NCBI RefSeq assembly: GCF_015221995.1
Contig: NZ_JADFFM010000002.1
Span: 744,001 to 808,000 of the forward strand
Direction of reading: 5' to 3'
Source: Mucilaginibacter boryungensis
GTDB taxonomy: Bacteria > Bacteroidota > Bacteroidia > Sphingobacteriales > Sphingobacteriaceae
Length of the DNA stretch: 64,000 nucleotides
A program made the translations under genes and the position numbers. Below, in pieces: positions 19,344 through 27,872 of the stretch (position 1 is the stretch's first letter; every line of letters starts with the position of its first letter). Below the pieces are notes generated by a model. It saw nothing but the letters and a program-made list of their open reading frames with translations, searched no databases and was not told the DNA's origin.

Positions 19344-20327
19344 TTATCGTGCGTATTTCTTCACCATCGCATCCACTATCTGCGCGGTTTCATCGGGGAA
19401 ATTCACCTGGGGGCCGTTTTTCAAGTTTAGCCACTTTTCCAGCTCAGCGTGGAACTGGCTATTAATTTCGTGTACTACCGGCACACCCAATTTAGACGCT
19501 GCCAGGGCATTGCATTGCTGTTCGTACTGGCCTTTCATGGGTATCATCATTACTTTTTTACCCAGGTACATAGCCTCGGCCGGCCCTTCAAACCCGCCAC
19601 CGGTAAGTAAACCGCGCCCGTTGGCCAAACTCATGTTAAAACTTTCATTATCAACCGGAATGATATGCACATTACCCTCGCGATAAGCAGTTTTAGCCCG
19701 CTTGCTGAATACATGCCATTCCACGTCAGTTTTTTGCAGTTCCTGCGATAGGAATTTTGCATCGTAAGCAGGCAGGTAAACGGTATAGTGGTCCTGGTTG
19801 CCTGTTTCCATTTTGCGTATTTCGCTGCGGATAACCGGGGTATGGATAAAATCGGCGTATTTTTCAAAATGAAAACCGATATGATAGGTGGTAGGCGAAT
19901 AATGCTTGAACACAAATTCGGCAAAGCCTGAATGCCCTACCCTTGGCGTATTTGGCGATACGAACGAGCATTGGTGGCTTAATGATACCGATGGGATGCC
20001 CCGTAACTTGCAGGCCCATGCACTTACAGGTTCAAAATCGTTAACAATAAGGTCGTAATTTTTTAGCGGCAACTTGGCCATATCGCTAAACAGGCGCGGC
20101 AGGTTCATCAGTTTAAACGTAGCCCAGTTATCCACCCCACCGGTGGTGCCAAATACAAAACTAAAGCCATGAAACTTATACTTTAACGGCTGCGATAGGG
20201 AAACCTCGGCCTCGGTGCCGCTTACCAGCAAGTCAACATCGCCATATTGCTGCAATAGCGGTACAATCTCGCGCGCACGACTGATGTGGCCGTTCCCTGT
20301 ACCCTGTATAGCGAAAAGAATTTTCAT
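19344..20327 (-). CDS. MurG-like GT-B glycosyltransferase
   Basis: The 327-aa protein begins MKILFAIQGTGNGHISRAREIVPLL, with the glycine-rich loop of GT-B/UDP-glycosyltransferases. It has a C-terminal donor-binding stretch LLTGGGFEGPAEAMYLGKKVMMIPMKGQYEQQCNA. Acceptor and donor are not predictable. The next gene upstream is a UDP-diacylglucosamine-type metallophosphatase, and this pairing suggests envelope glycolipid work. Confidence 0.85.
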   Translation of the reverse strand: MKILFAIQGTGNGHISRAREIVPLLQQYGDVDLLVSGTEAEVSLSQPLKYKFHGFSFVFGTTGGVDNWATFKLMNLPRLFSDMAKLPLKNYDLIVNDFEPVSAWACKLRGIPSVSLSHQCSFVSPNTPRVGHSGFAEFVFKHYSPTTYHIGFHFEKYADFIHTPVIRSEIRKMETGNQDHYTVYLPAYDAKFLSQELQKTDVEWHVFSKRAKTAYREGNVHIIPVDNESFNMSLANGRGLLTGGGFEGPAEAMYLGKKVMMIPMKGQYEQQCNALAASKLGVPVVHEINSQFHAELEKWLNLKNGPQVNFPDETAQIVDAMVKKYAR

Positions 20328-20421
20328 GGTTGATTGATGCGGCCAATATAGGAAAATGTAACGTAGGATTTAACCACAGAGTGCAAGGTGGTTTCTTAAG
20401 ACTTTATAACCTTACAACAAC

Positions 20422-21273
20422 CTAAACCTCCTGCCTGAACCTTTGCAGCAGTATGTTCACGTCCATTTTAGCTTCCAGGTCTTCGGCATCGGTTTTATCC
20501 TCTTCGTCGGGTTCGGTGTTAAAATCATCAGGGCGATAAGTAAACACTTTCCATTCCTTATTGTGATATTCCAGCGCGCTAAGGCTTTCTACCCAGTCAC
20601 CTGAATTTAAATATACCACCGAACCATTGTTTTCAGTCGAATTGACCGTCCTGATCTCGGCATGGTGAATATGCCCGCAGATAACATAATCGTACCCTTT
20701 GTTCACAGCCAAGTCGGCAGCCGTCTGTTCAAATTGATTGATGAATTTTACCGCGTCCTTAAATTTAGCCTTTACTTTTTGCGAAAAACTCATTTTAGGC
20801 CGCCCCATTTTGGTGAGGAACCAGTTCGTCAGGCTATTGATCAGTATTAGGGTATCGTAGCCAACCGCGCCAAGCTTGGCCAGCCATTTGGAGTGCTGCA
20901 TGGTTACATCAAACACATCGCCATGAAATATCCAGGCTTTTTTCCCGTCTACGTTCAGCACCAGTTTATTCAGCAACTGGAAGGTACCCAGGTTAAAATC
21001 GGCAAACTTGCGCAGCATTTCATCGTGGTTACCGGTAAGGTAATATACCGGGATGCCCTCGGTAATAAATTTCATAATGCGACGTACTACTTTCATGTGC
21101 GCCTCGGGCCAGTACGATTTGCTGAACTGCCAGATATCTATAATATCTCCGTTCAGTATCAATACTTTTGGCTTTATACTTTTAAGGTATTTTAGCAGTT
21201 CTTTGGCGTGACAGCCATATGTGCCTAAGTGCACATCGGATATAATGACAATATCTACTTCGCGTTTTGCCAT
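20422..21273 (-). CDS. UDP-2,3-diacylglucosamine diphosphatase-like metallophosphoesterase
   Basis: The 283-aa calcineurin-fold enzyme has all metal motifs: IISDVHLG (residues 10-17), LNGDIIDIW, TGNHDE, IFHGDVFD and ICGHIHHAEIR. It matches the LpxH-related group common in Bacteroidota, which cleaves UDP-diacylglucosamine to lipid X in lipid A synthesis. The exact substrate is inferred. The C-terminus is acidic and variable. It lies upstream of the MurG-like glycosyltransferase in the same orientation. Confidence 0.85.
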   Translation of the reverse strand: MAKREVDIVIISDVHLGTYGCHAKELLKYLKSIKPKVLILNGDIIDIWQFSKSYWPEAHMKVVRRIMKFITEGIPVYYLTGNHDEMLRKFADFNLGTFQLLNKLVLNVDGKKAWIFHGDVFDVTMQHSKWLAKLGAVGYDTLILINSLTNWFLTKMGRPKMSFSQKVKAKFKDAVKFINQFEQTAADLAVNKGYDYVICGHIHHAEIRTVNSTENNGSVVYLNSGDWVESLSALEYHNKEWKVFTYRPDDFNTEPDEEDKTDAEDLEAKMDVNILLQRFRQEV

Positions 21274-21348
21274 TAAAATTGAGGGGGTGTTTGTCCGACC
21301 GGTTGAATAAACCGGCAGAAATATTTTTGTTCGAATGTATGTTGCCGA

Positions 21349-21453
21349 CTATTCGTCGTCATCATCCTCCAGTGTTTTAAATTCGTACGGGCTGGCGTAA
21401 AACAGCAGTACAAACAAAATCAGGGCAGCAACAAGCAGGTAATCAAAATGCAT
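21349..21453 (-). CDS. Small single-span membrane protein, 34 aa
   Basis: Read directly from the sequence: ATG at 21453, stop at 21349. The protein has a short start (MHFDY), one hydrophobic helix (about residues 6-20, LLVAALILFVLLFYA) and a charged tail ending in DDDDE. The composition and clean layout look real rather than random, but I do not recognise a family and cannot prove translation. Confidence 0.5.
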   Translation of the reverse strand: MHFDYLLVAALILFVLLFYASPYEFKTLEDDDDE

Positions 21454-21529
21454 GGCTTACAAATTTTAACAAAGTTCACGTTTTTAAATTATTATAATGT
21501 TAAGACTGTGTTAAATGTTAAAAGTTGCA

Positions 21530-22057
21530 CTAAATCGAAAATTTATTTTCAATTCGCTTTATTTGCTTCAAATGATGCTGTAAATGGATGCGGATAAACT
21601 TGAGCCATTGTCCCGCGGTCATCATACCCATGCGCGGATGCGCAATGCGGCCGTGGTTTTCAGGGTTAAGTATCAGCGGTATTATAGCTTCCAGCCGTTG
21701 CCGGCATTTAATGATCATGTTACGGGCCTCTTCCTTGGTTATCTTCAAGGCAGGCATTTTTTCAGCCACCCGCGCAGGCTCTTTTAGTTTAACGGGCGGA
21801 AACGTACCGAAGAATAGGGTAAACCTGCCCAGCAAGTTCATTTTATTGTTGGTAGGCCTGCAATTACTTTGGGTGCAGCGCTCGGCTGCTTTGGTTGATA
21901 GCAGCGTACCCTGCATAATATGAGAATAAACCTCGGCAAAAGACCAGCCGCCACCCGGCGGTGTCCTATCCCAAACATTATCGGGGATGGTATCCACCTT
22001 GCTGCGATAAATATCCAGCACAGCTTCAGTTCGTTTACGCTCGTCGGTTATTTTCAT
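21530..22057 (-). CDS. DinB-like four-helix protein
   Basis: The 175-aa protein has the DinB/YfiT fold signature: a WDRTPPGGGWSFAEVYSHIMQGT segment and late conserved HLQHHLKQIKRI. Members are usually metal-binding proteins or thiol-dependent transferases. BshA, the first enzyme of bacillithiol synthesis, is in this window, so a bacillithiol link is possible but only inferred. Its ATG overlaps the YjjG-like stop by 4 bases, implying coupled translation. Confidence 0.82.
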   Translation of the reverse strand: MKITDERKRTEAVLDIYRSKVDTIPDNVWDRTPPGGGWSFAEVYSHIMQGTLLSTKAAERCTQSNCRPTNNKMNLLGRFTLFFGTFPPVKLKEPARVAEKMPALKITKEEARNMIIKCRQRLEAIIPLILNPENHGRIAHPRMGMMTAGQWLKFIRIHLQHHLKQIKRIENKFSI

Positions 22058-22785
22058 AACAGTAAAGTTAACTCCTTTAGCCGGGTTATTTGCATAGGCA
22101 CATCGGCTGGTTTTTCCAGTCCTAATGGATTAAAATAAATAGCATCCATCCCAAAGTTAAGCGCACCCATAACGTCGGCTTCCAGGCTGTCGCCTATCAT
22201 AAGGCTTCCTTGTTTAGTGGCTCCGGCCAGGTCAAGCGCATGCTGAAAGATGGCTTTGTCGGGCTTATTAGCGCCTACCAGTTCGGATATGATGATCCCT
22301 TTAAAGTATTTCCCTATATCCGTAGTATTGATCTTCGTATCCTGCGATTCTTTGAAACCGTTGGATATCAGGTAAAGCGGATATTTACCATGAAGATATT
22401 GCAGGGTCTCGTGCGCATCTGGAAACAGGTTTGTTTTAGTGGGGCATATGCGCACGTAATCATCCTCAAACGCAACTGGAATCACATCGGGGTGCAGGCC
22501 TAAATCGAGAAAGGTTTTTTTGAAACGCATTTCGCGCAGGTGTTGCTTGGTTACTTTGCCCAAATGATAATCGGCCCAAAGCTGGTGATTGTTGCGTGTA
22601 TAAGTTTCAATAAACAGATCGGCCGAATGCAATCCCAGATCCTTCAATTGGTAAACACCATATAACTCGTGCAGGGTTTCCTCGGCGTTTTTGTCAAAAT
22701 CCCAAATAGTATGGTCAAGATCGAAGAAAATGTGGGTGTATTGTTTGATTTCGGATTGCGGATTTGGGATTTCGGAATTATTCAT
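22054..22785 (-). CDS. HAD hydrolase, YjjG-type noncanonical pyrimidine nucleotidase
   Basis: The 243-aa haloacid-dehalogenase phosphatase has motif I FFDLDHTIWDF (about residues 19-29), motif II LISNGFKESQ, and motifs III/IV around KPDKAIFQHAL and MIGDSLEADVMGA. YjjG proteins dephosphorylate dUMP, dTMP and damaged pyrimidine nucleotides. The first about 14 residues (NNSEIPNPQSEIKQ) are encoded by a simple intergenic-type repeat and are not homologous. Confidence 0.88.
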   Translation of the reverse strand: MNNSEIPNPQSEIKQYTHIFFDLDHTIWDFDKNAEETLHELYGVYQLKDLGLHSADLFIETYTRNNHQLWADYHLGKVTKQHLREMRFKKTFLDLGLHPDVIPVAFEDDYVRICPTKTNLFPDAHETLQYLHGKYPLYLISNGFKESQDTKINTTDIGKYFKGIIISELVGANKPDKAIFQHALDLAGATKQGSLMIGDSLEADVMGALNFGMDAIYFNPLGLEKPADVPMQITRLKELTLLL

Positions 22786-22835
22786 CAGTTCAAAAATACG
22801 CCAACAAATTTGAAATTATAACGTCCCAACAAAAC

Positions 22836-23042
22836 CTATTCTTCAACAAACTCTAATATATCACCCGGCTGGCAATTTAAAACGCGGCATATCGTTTCCA
22901 GGGTTTCAAACCGCACTGCTTTTGCTTTACCTGTTTTAAGTATGGATAAATTGGCCATGGTAATGCCTACCTTTTCGCTAAGTTCCGTCAACGACATTTT
23001 CCGCTTAGCCATCATTACATCTAAATTTACAATTATAGGCAT
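22836..23042 (-). CDS. Small XRE-family regulator (YozG-like)
   Basis: A 68-aa Cro/C1-type helix-turn-helix protein (MSLTELSEKVGITMANLSILKTGKAKAVRFETLETICRVLNCQPGDILEF). The QPGDILE ending is typical of the small regulators that pair with DUF2975 membrane proteins. It starts 2 bases after the DUF2975 stop codon, so the two are co-transcribed. It may regulate the pair itself or a stress response; targets are unknown. Confidence 0.9.
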   Translation of the reverse strand: MPIIVNLDVMMAKRKMSLTELSEKVGITMANLSILKTGKAKAVRFETLETICRVLNCQPGDILEFVEE

Positions 23043-23044
23043 AG

Positions 23045-23989
23045 CTAAACAGTTAACTCATTTTCTTCTTTCAGTGCCTTTCCTTGTTTAAAGGCTTTAA
23101 AAAGCATCAAAAATACAATTCCTCCACATAGTGTTTGCCATGAATTGCTGTATACAGCCGCATTGAGTTTAACATCGTTGGTAAGATAACTGCTAAATAT
23201 TAACCGCATTATTAGCGTAAGCAAAAAGTCCATCACGGGGATGGCAATTAAGCCCAGCGCAATGATCAAGAGCCGGGTGATATTGATTTCAGTAAATGCC
23301 AATCCTTTTGAAAGAGATATCACAAACTTGACAAATTCTATAATTAAAGCAAACCAACATACAACAAACAAAACGCCCAGGCCAAATATTATATAACTGC
23401 ATATTTGTTTAGTTAGTTTAGTAACGGGAATCATTACACAGTTCTTCTCCCTATTGTAACGAAATTTAACAGGAGTATTCATGAAATGCGTTTTATAATA
23501 CCAGTCCCGTCCTGTCTTTTTTGCGCGATCTACAACTGGTTTGCGAACATATGATTGTTCTTTCTCTACATAAAACCTTGTTGAATCTATATACCAGTCA
23601 TGATTGGCATCCTGTTTCAACAGCCAACCAGGTAGTGTAATGTAGTATTGCTTTTTACCTACCGCTTCAAGCTTTGTATTAGCTACTGTACATGTATCGC
23701 AAATTAATGCTTCGTCAGTACCTATAATGTACCCAAACTGGGTACCGCTTCCATGGTACCAGTCACCATTTTTAATATCACGTACATGCTGGGTTTTCTC
23801 CTTTAGTACAATATATTTATTGTGCGGAAGATCCGCCGGTATATCAGGATCAATCGGTTTTGAGGTATTTTCGATAATATAAGCAGTACCGTTTGAAACA
23901 GGCTCTCCAAAAAAGTGAGGATAGTAAACAATGCACAAAATGGCAATCAAAATGATAATTAGGTGGTAGGTGTTAATTGTGAATTTCAT
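23045..23989 (-). CDS. DUF2975-type membrane protein
   Basis: From ATG 23989 the protein is 314 aa. It has an N-terminal membrane span (residues 9-23), a large extracytoplasmic region of about 170 residues, then three C-terminal spans with the DUF2975-like segment around FALIIEFVKFVISLSKGLAFTEINITRLLIIALGLI. The extracytoplasmic insertion is longer than in most DUF2975 proteins. A TTG four codons upstream (24001) is less likely. It is the first gene of a two-gene unit with the XRE regulator. Confidence 0.75.
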   Translation of the reverse strand: MKFTINTYHLIIILIAILCIVYYPHFFGEPVSNGTAYIIENTSKPIDPDIPADLPHNKYIVLKEKTQHVRDIKNGDWYHGSGTQFGYIIGTDEALICDTCTVANTKLEAVGKKQYYITLPGWLLKQDANHDWYIDSTRFYVEKEQSYVRKPVVDRAKKTGRDWYYKTHFMNTPVKFRYNREKNCVMIPVTKLTKQICSYIIFGLGVLFVVCWFALIIEFVKFVISLSKGLAFTEINITRLLIIALGLIAIPVMDFLLTLIMRLIFSSYLTNDVKLNAAVYSNSWQTLCGGIVFLMLFKAFKQGKALKEENELTV

Positions 23990-24105
23990 ACCATTATACA
24001 ATTAGGTTGCACAATAGTAACAAATTTTACCGATAATTAATATATATTTATCGCAATTCGATATAATATATATATCTAAATCAAACATCCGAAATCCGAA
24101 ACCCC

Positions 24106-24750
24106 CTAAACCTTCTCCCCAAAAGCCAAATCACCCGCATCGCCTAAACCGGGCACAATGTAAGCCTTGGTGGTCATTTCCTCATCAACCGCGCAAACCC
24201 AAATGTTGGCTTTAGGCAGGTTGGCACGTACATGTTCAATACCCTCGGTACTGGCAATTACGGCGGCTATATGCAGGGTTTTAATAGTGTAAGTTGCCAT
24301 CAGTTCTTTACAAACCTGCACAACACTTTGCCCCGTAGCGAGCATGGTATCGCAAAGTATCAGCGTGGTATTATCAAGGTTGGGGGTACTGATATGGTCT
24401 ATCTGGATAATAAACTCGCCATTCTTTTTCACTTTGCGGTAGGCGGTAATAAATGCACCGTCAGATTTGTCAAAGAAGTTTAAAAAACCCTGTTGAAACG
24501 GCAAGCCTGCCCGCAGAATGGTACCAATAACCGGGTGTTCCGCCGGATAATTCACGTTAGCTGTGCCCAATGGGGTTTGCACCTCTGCTTCTGTATATTT
24601 TAGCTTTTTGCTGATCTCGTAGGCCAATATCTCGCCCAGCCTTTCCTGGTTACGCTTAAAACGCAGCCGGTCTTGCTGTATATTTATGTCACGCAGCTCG
24701 GCCAAAAAGCGGTTGGCAATGGAGTTGGTTTTGTTCAGGATGAAAATCAT
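24106..24750 (-). CDS. upp: Uracil phosphoribosyltransferase
   Basis: Converts uracil and PRPP to UMP (pyrimidine salvage). The 214-aa protein has the PRPP loop LILCDTMLATGQS (about residues 132-144) and the uracil-binding C-terminus AYIVPGLGDAGDLAFGEKV. It is divergent from uvrB across a 221-base gap holding two inverted copies of the ATTAGAGATTAG word. Confidence 0.95.
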   Translation of the reverse strand: MIFILNKTNSIANRFLAELRDINIQQDRLRFKRNQERLGEILAYEISKKLKYTEAEVQTPLGTANVNYPAEHPVIGTILRAGLPFQQGFLNFFDKSDGAFITAYRKVKKNGEFIIQIDHISTPNLDNTTLILCDTMLATGQSVVQVCKELMATYTIKTLHIAAVIASTEGIEHVRANLPKANIWVCAVDEEMTTKAYIVPGLGDAGDLAFGEKV

Positions 24751-24772
24751 TTGTCAGTGATTAGTGACTGGT

Positions 24773-24946
24773 TGATTAGAGATTAGTTACTTATTAAAGT
24801 AAATATAACATTCTTGCTAATTGAATGTTCCAGTAAATTAATACAAATGCTGCTGACATAGGGTTGTCTTTAGCTGCTATTTATTTTGTATGATGAGATG
24901 GATAATTACAATGTAAAACTAATCACCGATTAACTAATCTCTAATC
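24773..24946. repeat. Inverted pair of the ATTAGAGATTAGT word
   Basis: TGATTAGAGATTAGTTA occurs at about 24773-24789, and its inverse AACTAATCTCTAATC at 24932-24946. They flank the upp/uvrB promoter gap and match the tandem unit at 2944-2973. Confidence 0.6.
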
Positions 24947-24955
24947 GCTAAAACG

Positions 24956-24963
24956 TATTTTTG
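24956..24963 (+). promoter_or_regulatory. Candidate -7 box (TATTTTTG) of uvrB
   Basis: An exact TAnnTTTG match ending 9 bases before the uvrB ATG, which implies a very short leader. No clear -33 TTTG is present. Confidence 0.45.
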
Positions 24964-24971
24964 TTTATCAA

Positions 24972-27002
24972 ATGGATTTTAAGCTAACCTCGATATATCA
25001 ACCCACCGGCGATCAGCCGGAAGCCATCCGTCAATTAGTGGAAGGCGTAAACAACGGCGATCCGTTCCAGACGCTTTTAGGCGTAACCGGTTCGGGTAAA
25101 ACGTTTACCGTGGCCAACGTGATACAGCAGACACAAAAGCCCACACTGATACTGAGCCATAATAAAACGCTGGCTGCGCAACTATATGGCGAAATGAAAC
25201 AGTTTTTCCCCGAAAACGCGGTGAACTACTTTGTTTCTTACTACGATTATTACCAGCCCGAGGCCTTTATCCCCTCCAGCAATACTTATATAGAAAAGGA
25301 CCTGCAAATAAACCAGGAGATTGAAAAACTGCGCCTGCGTACTACCTCTGCGCTCATGTCGGGCAGGCGCGATATTATCGTGGTATCGTCCATATCCTGC
25401 ATTTATGGTATGGGTAACCCCGAAGATTTTGCCAACTCGGTATTTAAATTCGCGGTGGGTACGCGTATCAGTCGTAATGCTTTCCTGCACCGGCTGGTTG
25501 AAATTTTATACGCCCGCACCACTGCCGATTTTAAGCGCGGTACCTTCCGGGTGAAAGGTGATAACGTAGAAATATTCCCCGCTTATTTAGATTATGCTTA
25601 CCGGATTTCCTTTTTTGGCGATGATATTGAGGAACTAAGCACCTTCGATCCCGCAAATGGCAAAACGGTTGAGAAAATGACCCATATGGTGGTTTATCCT
25701 GCCAACCTGTATGTAGCCCCGCGCGACAGGTTCACGCAATCTATCTGGGCTATACAAGAGGAACTGGAAACACGTAAAAAGCAGTTTATTGCTGATGGCC
25801 GCTTCCTGGAAGCCAAACGCCTGGAAGAACGCACCAATTACGACCTGGAGATGATCCGCGAACTGGGCTATTGTTCGGGTATCGAAAACTACTCGCGCTT
25901 TTTTGATGGGCGCGCCCCCGGCGCCAGGCCATTCTGTCTGCTGGATTATTTCCCTGAAGATTATTTAATGGTGATAGATGAAAGCCACGTAACCGTAGGG
26001 CAAATTCGTGCCATGTATGGCGGTGACCGTTCGCGAAAAATATCGTTGGTGGATTATGGCTTCCGCCTGCCGGCAGCACTGGATAACCGCCCGCTTAACT
26101 TCCAGGAGTTTGAGCGTTTAGCGCCGCAAACTTTATACGTAAGCGCTACCCCCGGCGATTTTGAACTGGAAAAATCGGGCGGCGTGGTGGTTGAACAGGT
26201 AATACGCCCCACTGGTTTGCTGGACCCTGTGATTGATGTACGCCCGGTAATAAACCAGGTAGATGACCTGTTAGATGAGGTAGATAAAACCATTAAAATG
26301 GGCGACCGTGTGCTGGTGACCACCTTAACCAAACGCATGGCCGAAGAACTGGCCAAATACATGGACCGTCTGGGTATTAAATGCCGTTATATCCACTCGG
26401 AAGTAAAAACATTACAACGCGTGGAAATTTTGCGCGGACTGCGTTTAGGCGAATTTGACGTACTGATAGGTATTAATTTATTACGTGAAGGCTTAGATTT
26501 ACCCGAAGTTTCGCTGGTAGCAATTTTGGATGCGGATAAGGAAGGTTTCCTAAGATCAGAGCGTTCGCTGATACAAACTATTGGTCGCGCCGCACGTAAC
26601 GACCGCGGCCGGGTAATTATGTATGCCGATACCATAACCGATTCGATGCGTATTACCATTGACGAAACCAACCGCCGCCGCGAAAAACAGATGGCTTATA
26701 ATGCTGAACATGGCATTACACCACGCACGGTAGGCAAATCAAGGGAGGCTATTATTGAACAAACATCGGTAATGGACTTTGTAGGGGGGGTACAGAAAGC
26801 TTATATAGAAGAAGAAAGTGTGATCAACACCCTGGCTGCCGACCCAATTGTGCAGTACATGAGCAAAAAAGACCTGCAAAAATCTATCGATAACACCAAA
26901 AAACAGATGATGGCTGCCGCCAAGGATATGGACTTTTTACTGGCCGCTAAACTGCGCGATGAAATGTTTGCCCTGGAGAAAATGATGCTGGAGAAGTTTT
27001 AA
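24972..27002 (+). CDS. uvrB: Excinuclease ABC subunit B
   Basis: DNA-damage recognition helicase of nucleotide excision repair. UvrB verifies lesions delivered by UvrA and recruits UvrC. The 676-aa full-length protein has Walker A GVTGSGKT (residues 37-44), the beta-hairpin region YYDYYQPEAFIPSSNTYIEKD, the DEAD-like motif VIDESHVT, helicase motif VI around SLIQTIGRAARN, and a C-terminal UVR motif (LQKSIDNTKKQMMAAAKDMDF...AAKLRDEM). It is a single gene. Confidence 0.97.
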   Translation: MDFKLTSIYQPTGDQPEAIRQLVEGVNNGDPFQTLLGVTGSGKTFTVANVIQQTQKPTLILSHNKTLAAQLYGEMKQFFPENAVNYFVSYYDYYQPEAFIPSSNTYIEKDLQINQEIEKLRLRTTSALMSGRRDIIVVSSISCIYGMGNPEDFANSVFKFAVGTRISRNAFLHRLVEILYARTTADFKRGTFRVKGDNVEIFPAYLDYAYRISFFGDDIEELSTFDPANGKTVEKMTHMVVYPANLYVAPRDRFTQSIWAIQEELETRKKQFIADGRFLEAKRLEERTNYDLEMIRELGYCSGIENYSRFFDGRAPGARPFCLLDYFPEDYLMVIDESHVTVGQIRAMYGGDRSRKISLVDYGFRLPAALDNRPLNFQEFERLAPQTLYVSATPGDFELEKSGGVVVEQVIRPTGLLDPVIDVRPVINQVDDLLDEVDKTIKMGDRVLVTTLTKRMAEELAKYMDRLGIKCRYIHSEVKTLQRVEILRGLRLGEFDVLIGINLLREGLDLPEVSLVAILDADKEGFLRSERSLIQTIGRAARNDRGRVIMYADTITDSMRITIDETNRRREKQMAYNAEHGITPRTVGKSREAIIEQTSVMDFVGGVQKAYIEEESVINTLAADPIVQYMSKKDLQKSIDNTKKQMMAAAKDMDFLLAAKLRDEMFALEKMMLEKF

Positions 27003-27326
27003 GATAACAGGTGCGCGAAGGTGCTGATCATGGGCATAATTGGCTTCATCTTTTATAAGAAGCTACTATAGCTACGTCCAAACAATTCGCGAAAAAACCA
27101 ACAGATAACGCATAAAACGGCCGGTTAAAAGAGGTTTTTAAATGTGCGGGCGGATAGTTTTTACCCCGCATCATTTTATAGCCAACAGCAACATCAAGGC
27201 AATCAGCAACTTATCAAAATATTACGAAAAATATATTTATTGGGCTTGTGAATAACTTTTTTTTGTGCTTATGCGTATACAAATTAAATTACAAGTTTAA
27301 TTTATTGATTTTGTCTTAAATATATT
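27003..27326. other. Intergenic region upstream of the yfiR operon
   Basis: 324 bases without a convincing gene. Composition shifts to strongly AT-rich from about 27215, as expected for the promoter of the downstream operon. No exact TAnnTTTG box or uvrB terminator was found. Confidence 0.45.
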
Positions 27327-27869
27327 TTGTCTATACATAACTGTTTAACAAGCTTTTTAAAACAGGTTTGTTTAAGCATTGTGTTGTTAGGTTTTGCTAA
27401 AACCTGTAGCGCACAGCTTGCAACCGATTATAAGGTACACGCCAATATTATATACCGTTTCACCAAATACATTGAATGGCCCGAAAGTAAACAGACGGGG
27501 GATTTTGTTATTGGCGTTTTGGGCGATTCTCCTTTATATGAGGAACTTGGCACGTTAACCGCCAACAAATCTGTTGGTAATCAAAAGATCGTTGTAAAAA
27601 AAGTATCCCCGGGCGCCGCATCTTACACATGTCAAATGCTTTTTATCAGTCAGGACGAAAGCCGGAGCCTGAAAAGGATCTCGTTGCTCACCCAAGACCA
27701 GCCCGTTTTACTCATTACAGAGGAGAACGGGCTGGCTAAAAAGGGCTCGTGTATAAATTTCATTATCGTTGATGAACATTTAAAACTGGAGATCAATAAG
27801 AATAACGTGTTATCCCGAAGCCTCAATATCGCTTCCGAACTACTTAAACTGGCCACTATTGTATATTAA
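27327..27869 (+). CDS. YfiR family (DUF4154) periplasmic protein
   Basis: The 180-aa protein has a signal peptide (about residues 1-29, ending TCSAQ) and a YfiR domain: KVHANIIYRFTKYIEWP, then FVIGVLGDSPLYEEL, and a C-terminal GSCINFIIVDEHLKLEINKNN...LSRSLNIASELLKLA. YfiR is known as the periplasmic repressor of the cyclase YfiN. Here it precedes a TonB receptor and a histidine kinase, so it may modulate that kinase. The only start giving the signal peptide is TTG, since an in-frame TGA lies 7 codons upstream and the first ATG is far inside. Three bases separate it from the receptor gene. Confidence 0.88.
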   Translation: MSIHNCLTSFLKQVCLSIVLLGFAKTCSAQLATDYKVHANIIYRFTKYIEWPESKQTGDFVIGVLGDSPLYEELGTLTANKSVGNQKIVVKKVSPGAASYTCQMLFISQDESRSLKRISLLTQDQPVLLITEENGLAKKGSCINFIIVDEHLKLEINKNNVLSRSLNIASELLKLATIVY

Positions 27870-27872
27870 ATC

